In this document: positions 1 to 11,836 of the stretch, in pieces
How the letters are laid out: every line of letters starts with the position of its first letter
Position numbering within the stretch: position 1 is the first letter of the stretch
Assembly: GCF_014805625.2 (NCBI RefSeq)
Contig: NW_024003803.1
Coordinates: forward strand, 1,590,316-1,654,315
Direction: 5' to 3'
DNA: 64,000 bases
Origin: Glossina fuscipes
Lineage: Eukaryota > Arthropoda > Insecta > Diptera > Glossinidae
Position numbers and translations under genes: made by a program
Notes under the pieces: model-generated
The model's database searches: none
The model's input: only the letters and a program-made list of their open reading frames with translations
What the model was told of the DNA's origin: nothing

Positions 1-2988
1 GACAGCCATAAAGTGTACGCAAATAAACATAAACAACTGTCGTATTGCACAAGAGCTGCTAAAACAGAACGTCAGAGAAGCTTCGATTGACATAGCAGCC
101 GTAAGTGAGCCATACAAGGTAGGCTCCGGAAACAGTTGGGCAAAGGACAAGACTGGAACTGCAGCCTTTTGGCAATGCAGCTTGCACCCATCAACCATGA
201 GATTCATCTCAACAGGAGAGGGCTTCGTCTGTGTCAAATATAGAGAGGTTTACCTTTACAGCTATTACTTCCCGCCAAGTATAAACCACGCGGAATTCGA
301 AAAACGTATAGATGCACCGACGCAAGGGAAAAAACACTGGTAATTTTCGCCGGTGATTTTAATGCCTGGGCGACTAATTGGGGTAGCAAGTGGACGAATG
401 CTAAAGGCAAAATAGTGCTTGAATCCCTAGCCTCATTGGATTTGACAATCCTAAACGAAGGTAATGAAAATACTTTTAACAGAGATGGCCGTGTCTCCGC
501 GATCGATATTACCATGGCCAGTAGTGCATTGGCCTTGCGTATACGATGGGGTGTTAGCAACATATATACACACAGTGACCACGCAGCAAAAATCTGGGAA
601 ATACAGCAGAGCATGCGGGCGAACAGGGTAAAACACCGTCTCAGGGGACCCAAGTGGAAACCAGAATCGCTCTTCGAGCTTACTTTGGAAGAAGCTGAAC
701 CCAGAAACTCAGCTCAGGCTGCGGTCGCGGAGGTTTTAGCACGGATTATAACTGACGAGATAGCCGAACTAAGGACTCAATGTAACAGAGCGAGGCGTGC
801 CTACCAAAGGTCGGGAGGGACTAGTGCTTACCACAGCCACCAAGAAGAGTTCAAACTCAGGAGAAGGCTCTTAAAAAAAGCGATAATAGTCAGCAAAAAA
901 AACTGTTTTCAGAAACTTATAAATGACATTAATGAGGACCCATGGGGGATGGCGTATAAACTGGTAATGATGAAATTGAAGTATTCTGAGCGATCAAGCT
1001 GCGCTGAATTTGTGGAAGAGATAATTGGTACACTGTTCCCACAGAAAGCCATGTTCCTGTATGTGCCACTGAGGGAGGAGAGGGACAATATAGGAGGAGA
1101 TTGCGGCCATCGCAAAAGAAATAAAAGCTAAGAAAGCGCCTGGCCCTGATGGTATCCCAAATTGCGCTATTAAGCAAGCCATGTTGGCAAGGCCTGCTAT
1201 GTTTGCGAGCACTTTCAACGCTTGTTTGAAAGAACAATTTTTCCCAGATAAGTGGAAACAACAGACGTTGGTGTTGCTGCCAAAGCCAAACAAGCCGTCG
1301 CAAGTTGCAAATGCATACCGCCCTACTTGTCTATTAGATACGATAGGCAAGGTGTACGAAAAGATTATTCGAACTCGTTTAGAAGCATCACTGGAGAGAT
1401 CTAAACAGCTGTCGGACTTCCAATCCGGCTTCAAGAAAAAGAAAAGCCCAATGGATATAATAAAAATGGTCACAAATACCGCAGCAGAAGCAATCAAAGG
1501 TAAACGTTGGATGGAAGGCAACAAAAAGTATTGCCTAGTAATAGCATTAGATATATAAAATGCATTCAACTCAGCAAACTGGTATTGCGTCATAGCTGCC
1601 TTCAGGAAAGAAGAATTCCACATTATTTGATTAATATAGTGGCTAGTTATTTTACCGGCAGGAAACTGAGATATGTTACAGATAACGGGTGCAGGGAGAG
1701 GCTGTTCACTGGAGGGGTACCTCAGGGATCAGTCCTAGGCCCTACGCTGTGGAACGTAATGTACGACGATATCCTGAGATTACCTCTTCCAGAGGGAGCA
1801 TCCATCGTGGGTTTTACAGACGACGTAGCGATAACTATCGTGGCGAAAACTCTAGAGGGAATTACCACTACTGCGAATAAAACCACCGACATGATCGAGA
1901 GGTGGCTGCGATCAGTGGATTTAGAGCTGGCGGAAGAAAAAACAAAAGCGGTATTAATCTCTTCTAGGAAGAAAATTGAGAAAGTGACTATCCAAGTCGG
2001 AGATACGAGAATACAGTCTCAAGAAGCAATAAAATACCTAGGAGTGATGATAGACTGCAGACTCTCGTTTAAACGCCATCTGCAATACACGGGCGAAAAG
2101 GCAGTGAAGGTAGCAAAGTCGTTGACGCGCTTACTGGCAAACTTGCGTGGCCCTAGCAAGATCTTAGGAAGCTGATCGCAGATGTGGTAACAGCGACAAT
2201 AATGTACGGCTCTTCTGTGTGGAACAAGGCTTTCGCTAGAGACATACAAGCAGCATACAAGCTATGCGCTCTAAGGGTGTGCGCCGGATATCGGACGGTG
2301 TCGGAGGACGCGGCCCTGGTTATCGCTGGTATGATGCCAATCGATCTGCGTGGTAAAGAAGGTCTGTATAGAGCCGAATTTCACAGACTGCCAGCTGAAG
2401 CGGCTAAGCAGCGAGTAAAACAGCGTCTGCTGGAAGAGTGGCAGGAGCGCTGGAGCAGAGCGAGTAAGGGTAGGTGGGCGCATCGACTCATACCAGACTT
2501 ACGGCCTTGGGTGAATAGGCAACATGATGAGGTCGACTTTTGTTTGACCCAGGTATTTAGCGGCCATGGTTGCTTGCGGTCCTATCTTAATAGATTTAAA
2601 ATCGAGCAGGACCCATTATGTAGTTTTTGTAAGTGCATCGAAGACGCTGAACATGTTTTCTTTGTCTGTCCGAAATACTATAACGAACGACAGAGACTAC
2701 AGACGGAAATTGGAGTGTTACCTCTCCCCGACAATCTTGTGACAAATATGTTTCATGACCTCAAAATATGGAAGGCGGTAGAAATGTTCGCCGCAAACAC
2801 TATGCGTAAACAAAGACACGAAGAGCGTCATCGTAGGCTTTTAAGTAGTGCCTAAACGGCTATCCTCCCTGTGAAGGTATACCTAAACGGTCGTGTCACA
2901 GGTGGTTTTTAGCGGGTTAAAGTCTCGCACTGCCCTAATGGGCGCCTTTTGAAGGTCTTCCACCTCACAAAAAAAAAAAAAAAAAAAA
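1..2988 (+). mobile_element. R1-clade-like LINE, 5' cut by window edge, inactive
   Basis: This is the ORF2 of a non-LTR retrotransposon ending in a 20-nt poly-A tail (2969-2988). In order it holds an APE-type endonuclease (QININNCRIAQELL at the start, GDFNAW near 355, SDHAAK near 575), reverse transcriptase (KAPGPDG near 1135, GVPQGSVLGP near 1720, GFTDDVAI near 1810), and a C-terminal Cys/His knuckle (CSFC-H-C near 2620-2670). The QxNxN start and HGCLRSYLxRF motif resemble the R1/LOA group. The coding frame is broken: shifts near 300-350, 1100, 1610 and 2170, and an in-frame TAA at about 1556 where a Lys codon is expected. The catalytic box reads F-T-D-D instead of F-A-D-D. The 3' UTR is 2856-2968. 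It lies in a pan intron or downstream flank, opposite to pan. Confidence 0.85.
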
Positions 2989-3060
2989 GTTTTAGCTTGT
3001 GAGGCCATAACCAATTTTCAGTACATCAGAAGCATTTCCAAATAATAACATGCAGAAGAA

Positions 3061-3870
3061 ATGTATACGGACAAACTCGCGTCCTTGTTAATTTCCTCTT
3101 ATTCTAGCAGGACCCAGCAGATTTCAAACAAAATATCTGGGAAAGATAAAAGCAGAAAAGTAGAAAAGCCTAATTGCTCGATTATAACTATAGCTGTGGT
3201 TGAGAAGCCTGATAAATATTCCAGAATATACATCAACTCGCAAGAAGTCAATCATTCTATAGAAAGTCATTTTTGTGACATTCCAACTTTTTAAGATATC
3301 AAACCAAAACTCATTAACGAGAGGTATTTCTCTCCATTTAATTTAAAAAAAGGATTTTGGCAGATACCGTTAGATAAAAGGGGCAAGGAGTTTTGTTTAC
3401 TTAGTACTCCATTCGTCGATTGCGTCTTGGTATAAGAGTCGACCTCGAACCATGTCAATGATTGATTGAGAAGAAATTCAGAGAAATTGAGAATGTAATT
3501 GTATATGTAAACTGATATTTTGGTGCCAATGGAAACTCTATTGTATTTTTAACTGACCCAAAGCATAAAATGGATTTACAAAGAGCCACGAGCCCCATTA
3601 CTTATCCGCAGGAATACATTTCATATTTAATTGATATATAGAATCCGTTAAGGGAATTAACGAAATCGCCGCCGTATTTTTGAATGCCTGCCAAAATATG
3701 AAGTTTGCCTAAATAAAGTAAAACCTACGATATTGAAAGCTACTATGCTTCCACCATATAATAATAGAAATAAAATTACATTACAAACTGGTTCGCCTAA
3801 AAATGGGCTGAGCATATGTTTACTAGAAGCGTCACTCAAACTGAAACTAACACATCCTAAATAAAAGTCA
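3061..3870 (+). mobile_element. Ty3/gypsy LTR retrotransposon relic: RT and RNase H
   Basis: Decayed pol sequence in broken frames. Visible reverse-transcriptase pieces are VEKPDKYSRIYINSQEVN (3200-3255), DIKPKLINERYF and KKGFWQIPLDKRGKEFCLL (3297-3405), then a degenerate YVDD region near 3500 (YVNDI). An RNase H start appears near 3770-3825 (KITLQTGSPKNGLSICLLE). Order and motifs fit the Ty3/gypsy class. Stop codons and shifts make it non-coding. The matching integrase part resumes at about 5870, so the element seems to have been split by later insertions. Confidence 0.65.
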
Positions 3871-4549
3871 TATAGACATTAGTATTTGCATATAAAAAAT
3901 TCCACTCGTACATACGTGGTAAAAATGTGCCCACAATTATGAAAGTGTTCTAAATCATATATTTCTTGTTTCGAGATATTGAATGAATTGCATTTGAATA
4001 AATCAAGAAATATTTCTACATTATGCGACATTTTAATTTAGAATCTTATTAGTGTTGATTAATGGAAATTTATTGCCTGTCTGTGTGATATGTTTTGTTG
4101 GCTCTCTCCTGGTCGCAAAATGAAGATAACGACTTCAAATTTTGTAGAAACATTGGAACTTCCTGCATGCAGGTATTGAAAATGAGCCACATCGGTCGCA
4201 CCAGAAGCACGCAGTGAAATGTAAACTGAACGCAACTTCATATTTTTTTAACAAAAATTTTTGGATTTTGGCTCGTTACTCGGAAATTATAAAAGGCTGA
4301 ATTTATGTACATTTACTTTACGAAACACTCTACCCCTTACGTGCAAAAATTAAAGATATAACCCATGCTGACAGAAAGTTACAAGTGATTAAATTATGTT
4401 TTTTTTTCACCTTTTTGAAGTTTCATGCTTATTCATCATAAGGCAAACAAGACCGAATGTTTAAAACTATTTTGTACACTCCCTAAATAAAGATATATTA
4501 CCTGCCTAAAAATGGGTTAATTTTAAAATGAGCAAGGTAGACACGGTGA

Positions 4550-4563
4550 TTAATTTTTTCTTA
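4550..4563. repeat. Target-site duplication, left copy
   Basis: TTAATTTTTTCTTA, identical to 4736-4749, directly abutting the SINE tail. Confidence 0.75.
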
Positions 4564-4735
4564 TTATTATTATTATTATAAATTTAGCCAGAGAATAAAT
4601 TCTAAGACTAAAGTCTTAAAGCACTAGCATCTAACGCTTTCGGCTTTATTAAAAACTCTACCGCACTTGAGATTTGAACCCACGACCATTGACTTGCTAG
4701 TCGAGACTCTTGCCTACTCGGCCACTCAGGCGGAT
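4564..4735 (-). mobile_element. tRNA-derived SINE with target-site duplication
   Basis: Read on the minus strand from 4733, the head has a Pol III A box (TGGCCGAGTAGG) and B box (GGGTTCAAATC) with tRNA-like spacing; the head can pair only partly as a tRNA (CCGC with GCGG at the ends), so it is not a functional tRNA gene. A tRNA-unrelated body follows and the element ends in (AAT)n at 4564-4580. It is flanked by an identical 14-bp direct repeat, TTAATTTTTTCTTA, at 4550-4563 and 4736-4749. Head, simple-repeat tail and perfect duplication are the hallmarks of a retroposed SINE. The anticodon-loop-like CTAGCAA does not settle the parent tRNA. Confidence 0.78.
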
Positions 4736-4749
4736 TTAATTTTTTCTTA
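4736..4749. repeat. Target-site duplication, right copy
   Basis: TTAATTTTTTCTTA, identical to 4550-4563, directly abutting the tRNA-like SINE head. Confidence 0.75.
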
Positions 4750-4760
4750 ATAATACCAGT

Positions 4761-4804
4761 GGTATGGGTATCAAATAAAAGAGCTTGGAGAGTAAAGTGT
4801 TAAA
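4761..4804 (+). repeat. Dispersed repeat motif, copy 1
   Basis: GGTATGGGTATCAAATAAAA followed by GAGCTTGGAGAGTAAAGTGT. Related segments occur at 8810-8860 and 9261-9303. The pattern (GGTATCAAATGAAAGG-TTGGAGAG-like) is one I recall as widely scattered in fly genomes, but I cannot name the element. Confidence 0.45.
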
Positions 4805-4848
4805 CACTTAATGGTGATTATGCGAAAGTTGTCCCCGCCGGATAAAAC

Positions 4849-5640
4849 TTACTTGTGTATTTTCCATTTTATCAACCCAAAATCACGGTCATTCGATAGA
4901 AAGCAATGGCCAGACACTAAAAATTTGTGGTCTATCGTTTCAATGTTATTATGTGATAACTGAACAATTTTCATCCATGTCAATTCTACTTTAATCTTAC
5001 CATTTTGGCCTGTATAAGCGTCACTGTAAGCTAGTACATATTTTTGAGTAGTTCTGTCCTCAATATGCATGATGCTGCTTCTTGTGCACCTCTTGAAACT
5101 GTAATTCCATCTCACACATAGATCTTGACATTGTCATCATGAAAATTATGGAAACCAAAGTTATATACGTACATATTTCGCTTATAATAAATTAACAAAA
5201 CGGAATGTATTGGAAAATCAATAGTTCCTGCGATTTTCTTTTCCTTTTTTCTGGTCTTCTGTACGACAATTCCTAGCTCGTTCGCCATTTTGCAAATGTA
5301 AATCGTGACTTTGTCTAAGATAAAATTTCCGTTTAGTAAATCCCATTTTTGGCATGTCTCTTTTTGAGGAATGTGGAAATTTAAATCAAATCCAGTATTA
5401 AATACTTTGTTGTAGGTCCACTCCTTAACAAATTATTTGTTATTTTCCTCATATTTCTCTACATTTAGGCTACACATTTTACGAGTATCTAAATCAGCAC
5501 TCAAATGTTTTCGATCTCTGATATAATGGCTCTCATATGGTGGGAAACCTAAAATGTGTTCTCGTACAGCCTTTAATTTAATTTTATCTGTTTTTCACGA
5601 AAATCCAAGGATTTTTCCACAACGGTCAGTTAAGGTGTTT
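4849..5640 (-). mobile_element. Relic ORF of a transposon-associated DDE-like family
   Basis: Minus-strand reading gives, in order, EHILGFPPYESHYIRDRKHL (near 5560-5490), FNTGFDLNFHIPQKETCQKW (near 5400), and AYSDAYTGQNGKIKVELTW with IDHKFLVSGHCFLSNDRDFG (5030-4880). I recall this combination (YSD-GQN, DHKFLVSGH-F-ND-DFG) from a large repeated invertebrate family annotated as a DUF7869-like domain, probably transposon-encoded; the family name is from memory. Frames are broken (stop codons near 5430 and 5600), so it is a relic. It sits between the two halves of the gypsy pol relic on the opposite strand, which suggests a later insertion. Confidence 0.5.
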
Positions 5641-5869
5641 GAGTATTCTGAGCACGAGCTAACCGGCCTCTAAGAAAAACTTCGTACAAACCGACTTCTG
5701 ATTTATGGTGAGTTCATGTGCTTTCATGGGCTGGAATGTCTTGTCGTTTCTCTTTGATGGTCCTTTATCGGTTTATTCTATAGTTCAGAAACGCGTCAAA
5801 GTGCCGTTTGAAAGTTACGTTCACATAATTTCTTTAAATTTTTGACTAATTTTAATTAGCACTAAATTA

Positions 5870-6690
5870 AAAGAAAATATGTTGAAATATCTTCATATAA
5901 AGCCTGTCGGTGTAGAAACAACAAAAAATAATACAAATTTTGGCATAAAAAGCTTAACGGTGTTGGTAAAACGCAAAGGGTGTCAAAAATATCATTACTT
6001 AAATGTAAAAGAGCCATTTGTTAATTATGAAATACCTAATAGCCCTTATGAAAATATTGCTATACACTATATAGACAGTAGTGGAAAAGATTATTTTAGT
6101 TATCGCTGATTGTATTTCGAAATATCTGGATTTAATTCTACGTCTACAGACAGCCTCTTTAGCCATTAGGGTGAAACTTATAATTCCTTTCTCTATTTCT
6201 GGATGCTCTAAAGAAATCGTCAGTTTACTAGAATTTAGCTATTAAAGTCACTACTGCGAGTCCTTCTTTAGTCAAAGCCAAATTAACTGCCAGAAAGTAT
6301 GATTGAGATTTGGAATAAAATGGCTCGGCTATATGCCGAGCATTATTATCATGCAGGAATATGTCAATTCGAAGTTGTTACCAACAGAATTATTGATGGG
6401 TCTGCAAAGAAGAGCCATGATACCCAAAAATTATAATTTGTGTAGATGAATGGAACATATTAACACTATTTTATCCACTTTGCAACTTAAAAATTTTATA
6501 AAAAATACTATCGTAATAATAGCAAAATAAGAAGAGATTTTTAATAAGGAAAAAGGAAGGATATTTAATCACCAGGAAAAGTAGTTAAAAAGCATAACCC
6601 ATCTAGATCATATATTATCGAAAACTGTGGAAAGCAGTATCGAAGGAACTTAACTTCTTTAACGTCACGATTAAAATGATTTTATAAATT
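5870..6690 (+). mobile_element. Ty3/gypsy relic: integrase and chromodomain-side end
   Basis: Continuation of a gypsy-type pol relic. Visible parts are VNYEIPNSPYENIAIHYIDS and SGKDYFSYR (6020-6108), which match the start of the integrase core (PW/PYxxIxxDxxxxxGKxYL), though the first catalytic Asp appears as His; later LTARKYDLRFGIKWLGYM and LLPTELLMGLQRRAMIPKN (6285-6435), typical of the region after the core; and KHNPSRSYIIENCGKQYRRN (6590-6650), the conserved end. Several stops and shifts are present. Same strand as the RT part at 3061, from which it is separated by about 2 kb of other insertions. Confidence 0.58.
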
Positions 6691-8809
6691 AATTATTTCA
6701 ATTTCAATTTAACTCAAAATTGAAAAGAATTTAGCTGACATATACATTGAGATCACAAATTGTGCAATGAATTATTAAAGAGAGCAGCATTATCAAATAT
6801 ATTGAAGTATATGGAATCCCTAATAGATTTGTATCATTATCATTATGTAAGAAATACACTTGTAAATTTGAAATAGAGCAATAAACGCACATACTATGAA
6901 TAGTAGAGAAAATCGGACAACAGAAATAAGCGCATTTATGTCACAACTACTTTAAAAAACAAATGTATATTGTTATGTACATATATTCTTTAAGCTAAGT
7001 TCGCATCACTGAATAGAGAGTTTATGATACCATGGCCTTGTTTATAAAACAACCAACTTGCTAAATTATTATTTATAGAATAATTATTATTTATAGAAAC
7101 TTATGTTCAAAAACACTTCTTTCCAAACACAAAATTTTACATTTCGATTTTTGTCGCTGAATATCACGAGGGTCGGCCCAAACGAAACACATCGGAATTA
7201 TCGTACTGTGTTCTAATGCTTTTTCTAATTCCCTCGTATTTTGCTAATCCGCTAATATTTCATTGTATTAATTACCAAAAACTGTTGTCCGTTGACAGTT
7301 GCTTTTATTTTCATGCGCTTCTATTACATAGCGCCGGTTACCTCCAAAAATTTTATTCGCCATCCTTATTTTGTTAAAGCTTTGAAAAATATTGTTTCCC
7401 ATTGACTTGGGATATTTATTTGTAAACTTGTATTGTGAACTACAAGATCTTAATGGGGCCAAACCTAAGCAAATTAGAACATTGCTATGCGAGAAACTTT
7501 TGGTTTTGCGTATAAATATAACTTAATATTTCATTTCTTCTTTTCTTCTGAATATTTATAGTATCGAAATTTGAACCACACTACGCGCTGAGTAATGAAG
7601 CCGACACTTTGCCGTTTCGATGAGCTCTGTTAAGGCCTTATATTTTTCTCATCGTTGATTACACCTATGTATAGCGTTGTAATTAATAATTTTGAAAGAA
7701 GTAAATACCAATTTTTAAATCTCGTCTTCACATAAGAAATCAGCATGTTGTACAGGATGTATTATTGCATTTCGAATAAAGTGAGTAAAAAGAATACAAG
7801 ATGTCTCAAAACTCACGTAAAATTTATGTTCTGCTCCATTTGTGCAATACACTGTTATCGACGAATTATTGTTGCTCATAGAAATCTGTGTTTTCGTTAA
7901 AATTACTTCCTGCATAAATTTTGGGACACCCGATATAACAAAACAAAGGAGAGAAAAAAACTTGCGTAGTTAACGGCACAACAATTTTCAATAAAAAAAT
8001 TTTGATAAATAAATAAAATAAGGATTGTTTAGCAAATTTTTAAGTTCGCTTCCGTCATCGTAGGACGCATAAATATCTTTCTCGGTAAATTCGTATGGTG
8101 TCCATATTATATGTTGTATTCTGTGATTTTTTCTTTTTTTTTGTAATGGTATAATGTCTGCTAAACTTCGAAGAAGAGATTGGTTTATTTTTATAGCATC
8201 TCACCTTATGTAACCGAAGCCGAAAAATACTGTGTACCAATATTTTATAGTTGAGCTATCAAGTCCAAAGACTGATTATCCTGTAATAACCATATTAACG
8301 GCTTATTTGATTATGTCGAAGTTACATAATGCGATTGTACTTTGTAAAGGAAAGAAAACTAAAAATAATATAAAGCGCTGGCTTACCATTGGGCTAAGTT
8401 GTATAAAACACCTGCACTGCTTGCAAAGCTTACTTATTAACTATCCAAATAAACTTGAGAAAAATCCGAAGTAATCTTTAAATTAATAAGAGAGAACTGC
8501 TAATACAAACTTCTAGTCTCAAGAGTAGAGTTACAGGATATTTTAGAAACAAGCTATGAATATATACAGTTCGAACATGTTGAGCAAGCACACTAAATTC
8601 CAACTTTCGGAGAGCAATATTACTTAAGATTTGAACCATATTATATCGTTACTTTAAACCATTTTAGTCACGTCAGTGTATCTCTCAAGGTGGAAGCACG
8701 ACAAGCTGCTACCAATATTGAAGTGAGACTTTAATTTCGGTTCATAGTACGCCTGCGATCTAGTGAAGGCCTTAGAGTGACGGATTAGCATTTTTCTAAT
8801 TATCATATT

Positions 8810-8860
8810 GGCATGGGTATCAAGTGAAAGTGTAAACAAAAGGGTTTGGAGAACAGAATA
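8810..8860 (+). repeat. Dispersed repeat motif, copy 2
   Basis: GGCATGGGTATCAAGTGAAA, a short insert, then AGGGTTTGGAGAACAGAATA. Similar to the segments at 4761-4804 and 9261-9303. Confidence 0.42.
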
Positions 8861-9260
8861 CGCCGTGCTAAATTAGATACGAGGGCCATCATAAAGTGCC
8901 GAATAATTTTTTTCTTAAGAATGTTTTCAATATGGACCTTAAGCTTAGTAACTTCAAATAGTAGCAGAAACTATGAAAGAGAACTCAATAGGCGTAAAAT
9001 GGTTAATTTATTGCTCATCGGTAAACGAACTTGTGCGCCAAATTTTAGTTTCCTATCTTTATATTTGCGATTGCCATGATTCACGAAATTTACCAGTGAA
9101 ATTGATGAATTTCATTAAAAATAGATACATGCAAAAAGTTCGCAAATCTAACGTTAGATGAAATGACATGGAGAGACGGATGTGACTACCAACTATTGCA
9201 ATCCCAAACAATCTTGACGGTTGCTAATTCGTGGTAGATATTTTTTTAAATCTCGTCAAT

Positions 9261-9303
9261 GTGGTTATCAAATAAGCCGGGTTTGAGAGTAAAATGCACA
9301 TTG
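9261..9303 (+). repeat. Dispersed repeat motif, copy 3
   Basis: GTGGTTATCAAATAAGCCGG followed by GTTTGAGAGTAAAATGCACA. Related to copies at 4761 and 8810, more diverged. Confidence 0.38.
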
Positions 9304-10029
9304 TAATATATTAAAAGATATAAAATGAATTCTATATAAAAATTTTTTCTGAAATAGGCTTTTATTTAAGTGAATCAAAAGGTGCAAAAAATTTTTGTTC
9401 CACCCACGTCTATGTGCTATGTAAAAACGCTTGTTACGTTAAAAAAAAGAATAGAATTTCTTACTTATTAAAATCATAAGCAATATATTAAGTTCGATAA
9501 CAGCACTTCACACAAATCCATCTTTTGGAATACTTATCGATTCAAAATAATTTTTTAAACTGAAGTAAGATATTGTGTTCCTGTGACTTCCCATATGACG
9601 TTAAACTGGCGCAAGATGTTTTATAGTCAGACTTGCCAGATTGCTCTATTGCTCTATTTTAAACTGTTGTATTTATATTAACTTCATCAAAGTCATTTTA
9701 AAATATTTCATCAAAGGCTTACAACATTTTCATATCATCTATGTATATGTTTTCTAGACAAGCAGATTAATTGACTCTTGATACAGTCGCTGGTAGATCA
9801 CGAAGAAGATTTCACGAAGACGCATTCAGTATGTGCCACAATACAGAATATCACTTATCCGTGAGCTTATCTGTATATGAAGGTCGATTATAGTTCATTA
9901 TAATTCAATAATTACATAAGTATGTCAATATAATACCGGAATTTTTGCACAAAAAATACACGCTTATTGTATGAAAATGGTAAAAAATATTCTTTTCTAA
10001 GCATTGCCCCAATACCAGCTGTACATTTT

Positions 10030-10560
10030 TCTTATCTGTATGACAATTTATGCGTACGTCGTCTTCAAAAATGTTCTCCGTTTTGCTGCAAACCTTTCGT
10101 GGAGTGGTTTTTTTTCACATCTTCGTGCGAACCAAAACGTAGTTTAACAAGTTGGTAATCCATCATGGTGTAGAAATGAAAGCACTAATCCGCATGGACT
10201 AGCATTTCTCCTTTGAATGCTTCCAACGAGTCGCGAATCAGTTTTGCAATATGGATGGATGGGAAATGATATTTAAAAAAGGGTGCTTATGTTGCGGTTT
10301 ACGATATTTTGAACAGGGAACTCTTCAATGCTCTTATTGTTAGTCACGTGTAGTATCAAACGTTTTACGTTAGGATCCTATCGGATCAAGGCATAGTTTT
10401 TTGAACATAACGATTTGTTTTGCGATAGATCTGAAGGGTACGTCTGGACTTATCCATGAATTATTGGGTGTGGCATTCTGAAAATAAATCCACTTTTCAT
10501 CCCACGTTGTGGTATGGCGTCAATGACGCGGTTCGTCAGTAAGCTAGAGCCATCTATGGG
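10030..10560 (-). mobile_element. Possible mariner transposase relic
   Basis: Minus-strand reading near 10490-10400 gives WDEKWIYFQNATPNNSWISP and DVPFRSIAKQIVMFKK, close to the mariner block around the first catalytic Asp (GDEKWIYxxNPxRxxSWxxPGQP-xxxxKxxxxxKK). The rest is too decayed to follow and no terminal repeats were found. Only this block supports the call. Confidence 0.38.
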
Positions 10561-11763
10561 CATAAGTCATCCGGTTTTAGATTCCCATACCTGGTACAAT
10601 TCAATATTGTTTAAGCATAATTAAATTTTTGATTACTATAAATTGCTGTATTGATTGAAGGAATTTTTCTTCAAATAGAACATTATATAACGTCTTTAAT
10701 ATATTCATTCCGGAGTTAAACTTCGTATGACCGATATGCTCTAATGTTGACGATGTATTACTAAACTCCCACCTTTCTTTTTATTTGTCTTTGTTTTTTT
10801 CATTCAGATCAAGCAGATTTTGTGCCACCAGGTTTTAACACACTTAGATGTTTCAATTTCTTCGCTTTTATTTTATACTTTCATGCTGCTAAATATCTTC
10901 TGTACTATTTCCTATTGAGACATAAACTGTCATGCCTCTTGAACATGTACATTTACAAAAGGAAAACAAAATCAGTAATAATTTAAGCCAAACCATCAAA
11001 AGTTGGCAGACATAGGTTTGTTTTTTCATGCCCTACACCCAAAAGACCAGGGATAATAGCCTTGATATTTCCTTTGTACCATTCAGAATCTCTGTATAAC
11101 AAGAGACGTATTATACTGTATCTGCTACACTCTACAGCATGGTGAAGTTTATATATTATGCAGTGTCTGTCTTTATATTCCTTCATCCTTGTTCTTTCCT
11201 CAAACGATAACACAGGGTGAAAGGTAAGTTGATTAATTTATACAGTTCTAGATGCTCTGATGCTTTAGGCTAACGAGTAGACAAAATATTGAAACCTGAC
11301 GTTTATCGAGAATATACTTACTTTATGAATTACTGGAAAGCTAGGTATTAATTCTATATAAAGAGTGACCAAAATTTACCCAAATCGCAAAGACATCAAA
11401 ATTGAAGTCCTGGATATCTAAGGTGTAGCTTCCATATAGAATTCTTTCAATTATTCCTTCATAAATACGTACGATGTGACTTAAAGGAAGTATGATTGAA
11501 ATTCATGCGGGAAATACATCCATTTACTTAATTTTCGGTATTTGTTTTCTCTGATATAAGCATTAGCTTTCAACATGTGAGTAAAATTACACTGAAAAAA
11601 TTCGTTTTGATACTTTTGTTTACATTTGCTTTTATAGCTGAAGTTTCAAATAATGAATGCTTTTACGGTTTGGTTTCGTAAAATGAGTGTTATATTAGTG
11701 GGGACAAGTGACTGTTTAAAAAAAGTTTTTAAAATTTCTTTTATTTTAATTTTATTTACATAC

Positions 11764-11836
11764 CTGCATGGCTTGCACCAAGAAGACTGTTGATCTAACC
11801 CAAATCTGGCCCGACATTTCTTTAAATTGTTGTTTC
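11764..11836 (-). CDS. pan: pan exon, C-clamp (second DNA-binding domain)
   Basis: A 73-nt exon, phase 1 in and phase 2 out, with acceptor CCGATTTAG and donor GCAG|GTATGT. It reads NNNL then [19 protein letters not shown]. This is the C-clamp of E-type TCFs, a small Cys-containing domain that reads GC-rich helper sites next to the HMG site. Three of its four cysteines are seen here; the fourth is expected in the RRKKKC-type sequence of the next exon, which is not in the window. About 35-70 nt upstream of the acceptor on the coding strand is a long CT-rich tract (TTTCTCCTCTTTC core), a strong pyrimidine signal and possible PTB-type site. Only isoforms joining this exon have the complete domain. 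Confidence 0.94.

Larger units (their letters stand above)
6691..11763. other. Intronic or 3' side of pan; no host exon recognised
   Basis: AT-rich sequence below the C-clamp exon. It was searched by eye for the expected next pan exon (RKKKC-type continuation on the minus strand) without success. An integrase-like scrap (IEVYGIPNRFVS, near 6790-6835) suggests more LTR retrotransposon debris. Dispersed repeat copies lie at 8810 and 9261 and a possible mariner relic at 10030-10560. Short open frames here (for example 7268-7462 and 10983-11213 on the minus strand) show no known motif. Confidence 0.5.

Noticed and set aside
3046..3075. Plus-strand KKCIRTNS after a CAG, resembling the RKKKCIR end of the C-clamp
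   Set aside because: It is on the wrong strand for pan and lies at the edge of a gypsy relic on the plus strand; taken as coincidence.
4660..4735. A possible tRNA gene on the minus strand
   Set aside because: A and B boxes are present, but the acceptor and anticodon arms pair poorly and the unit is followed by a body, a simple-repeat tail and a target duplication, so it is a SINE head.
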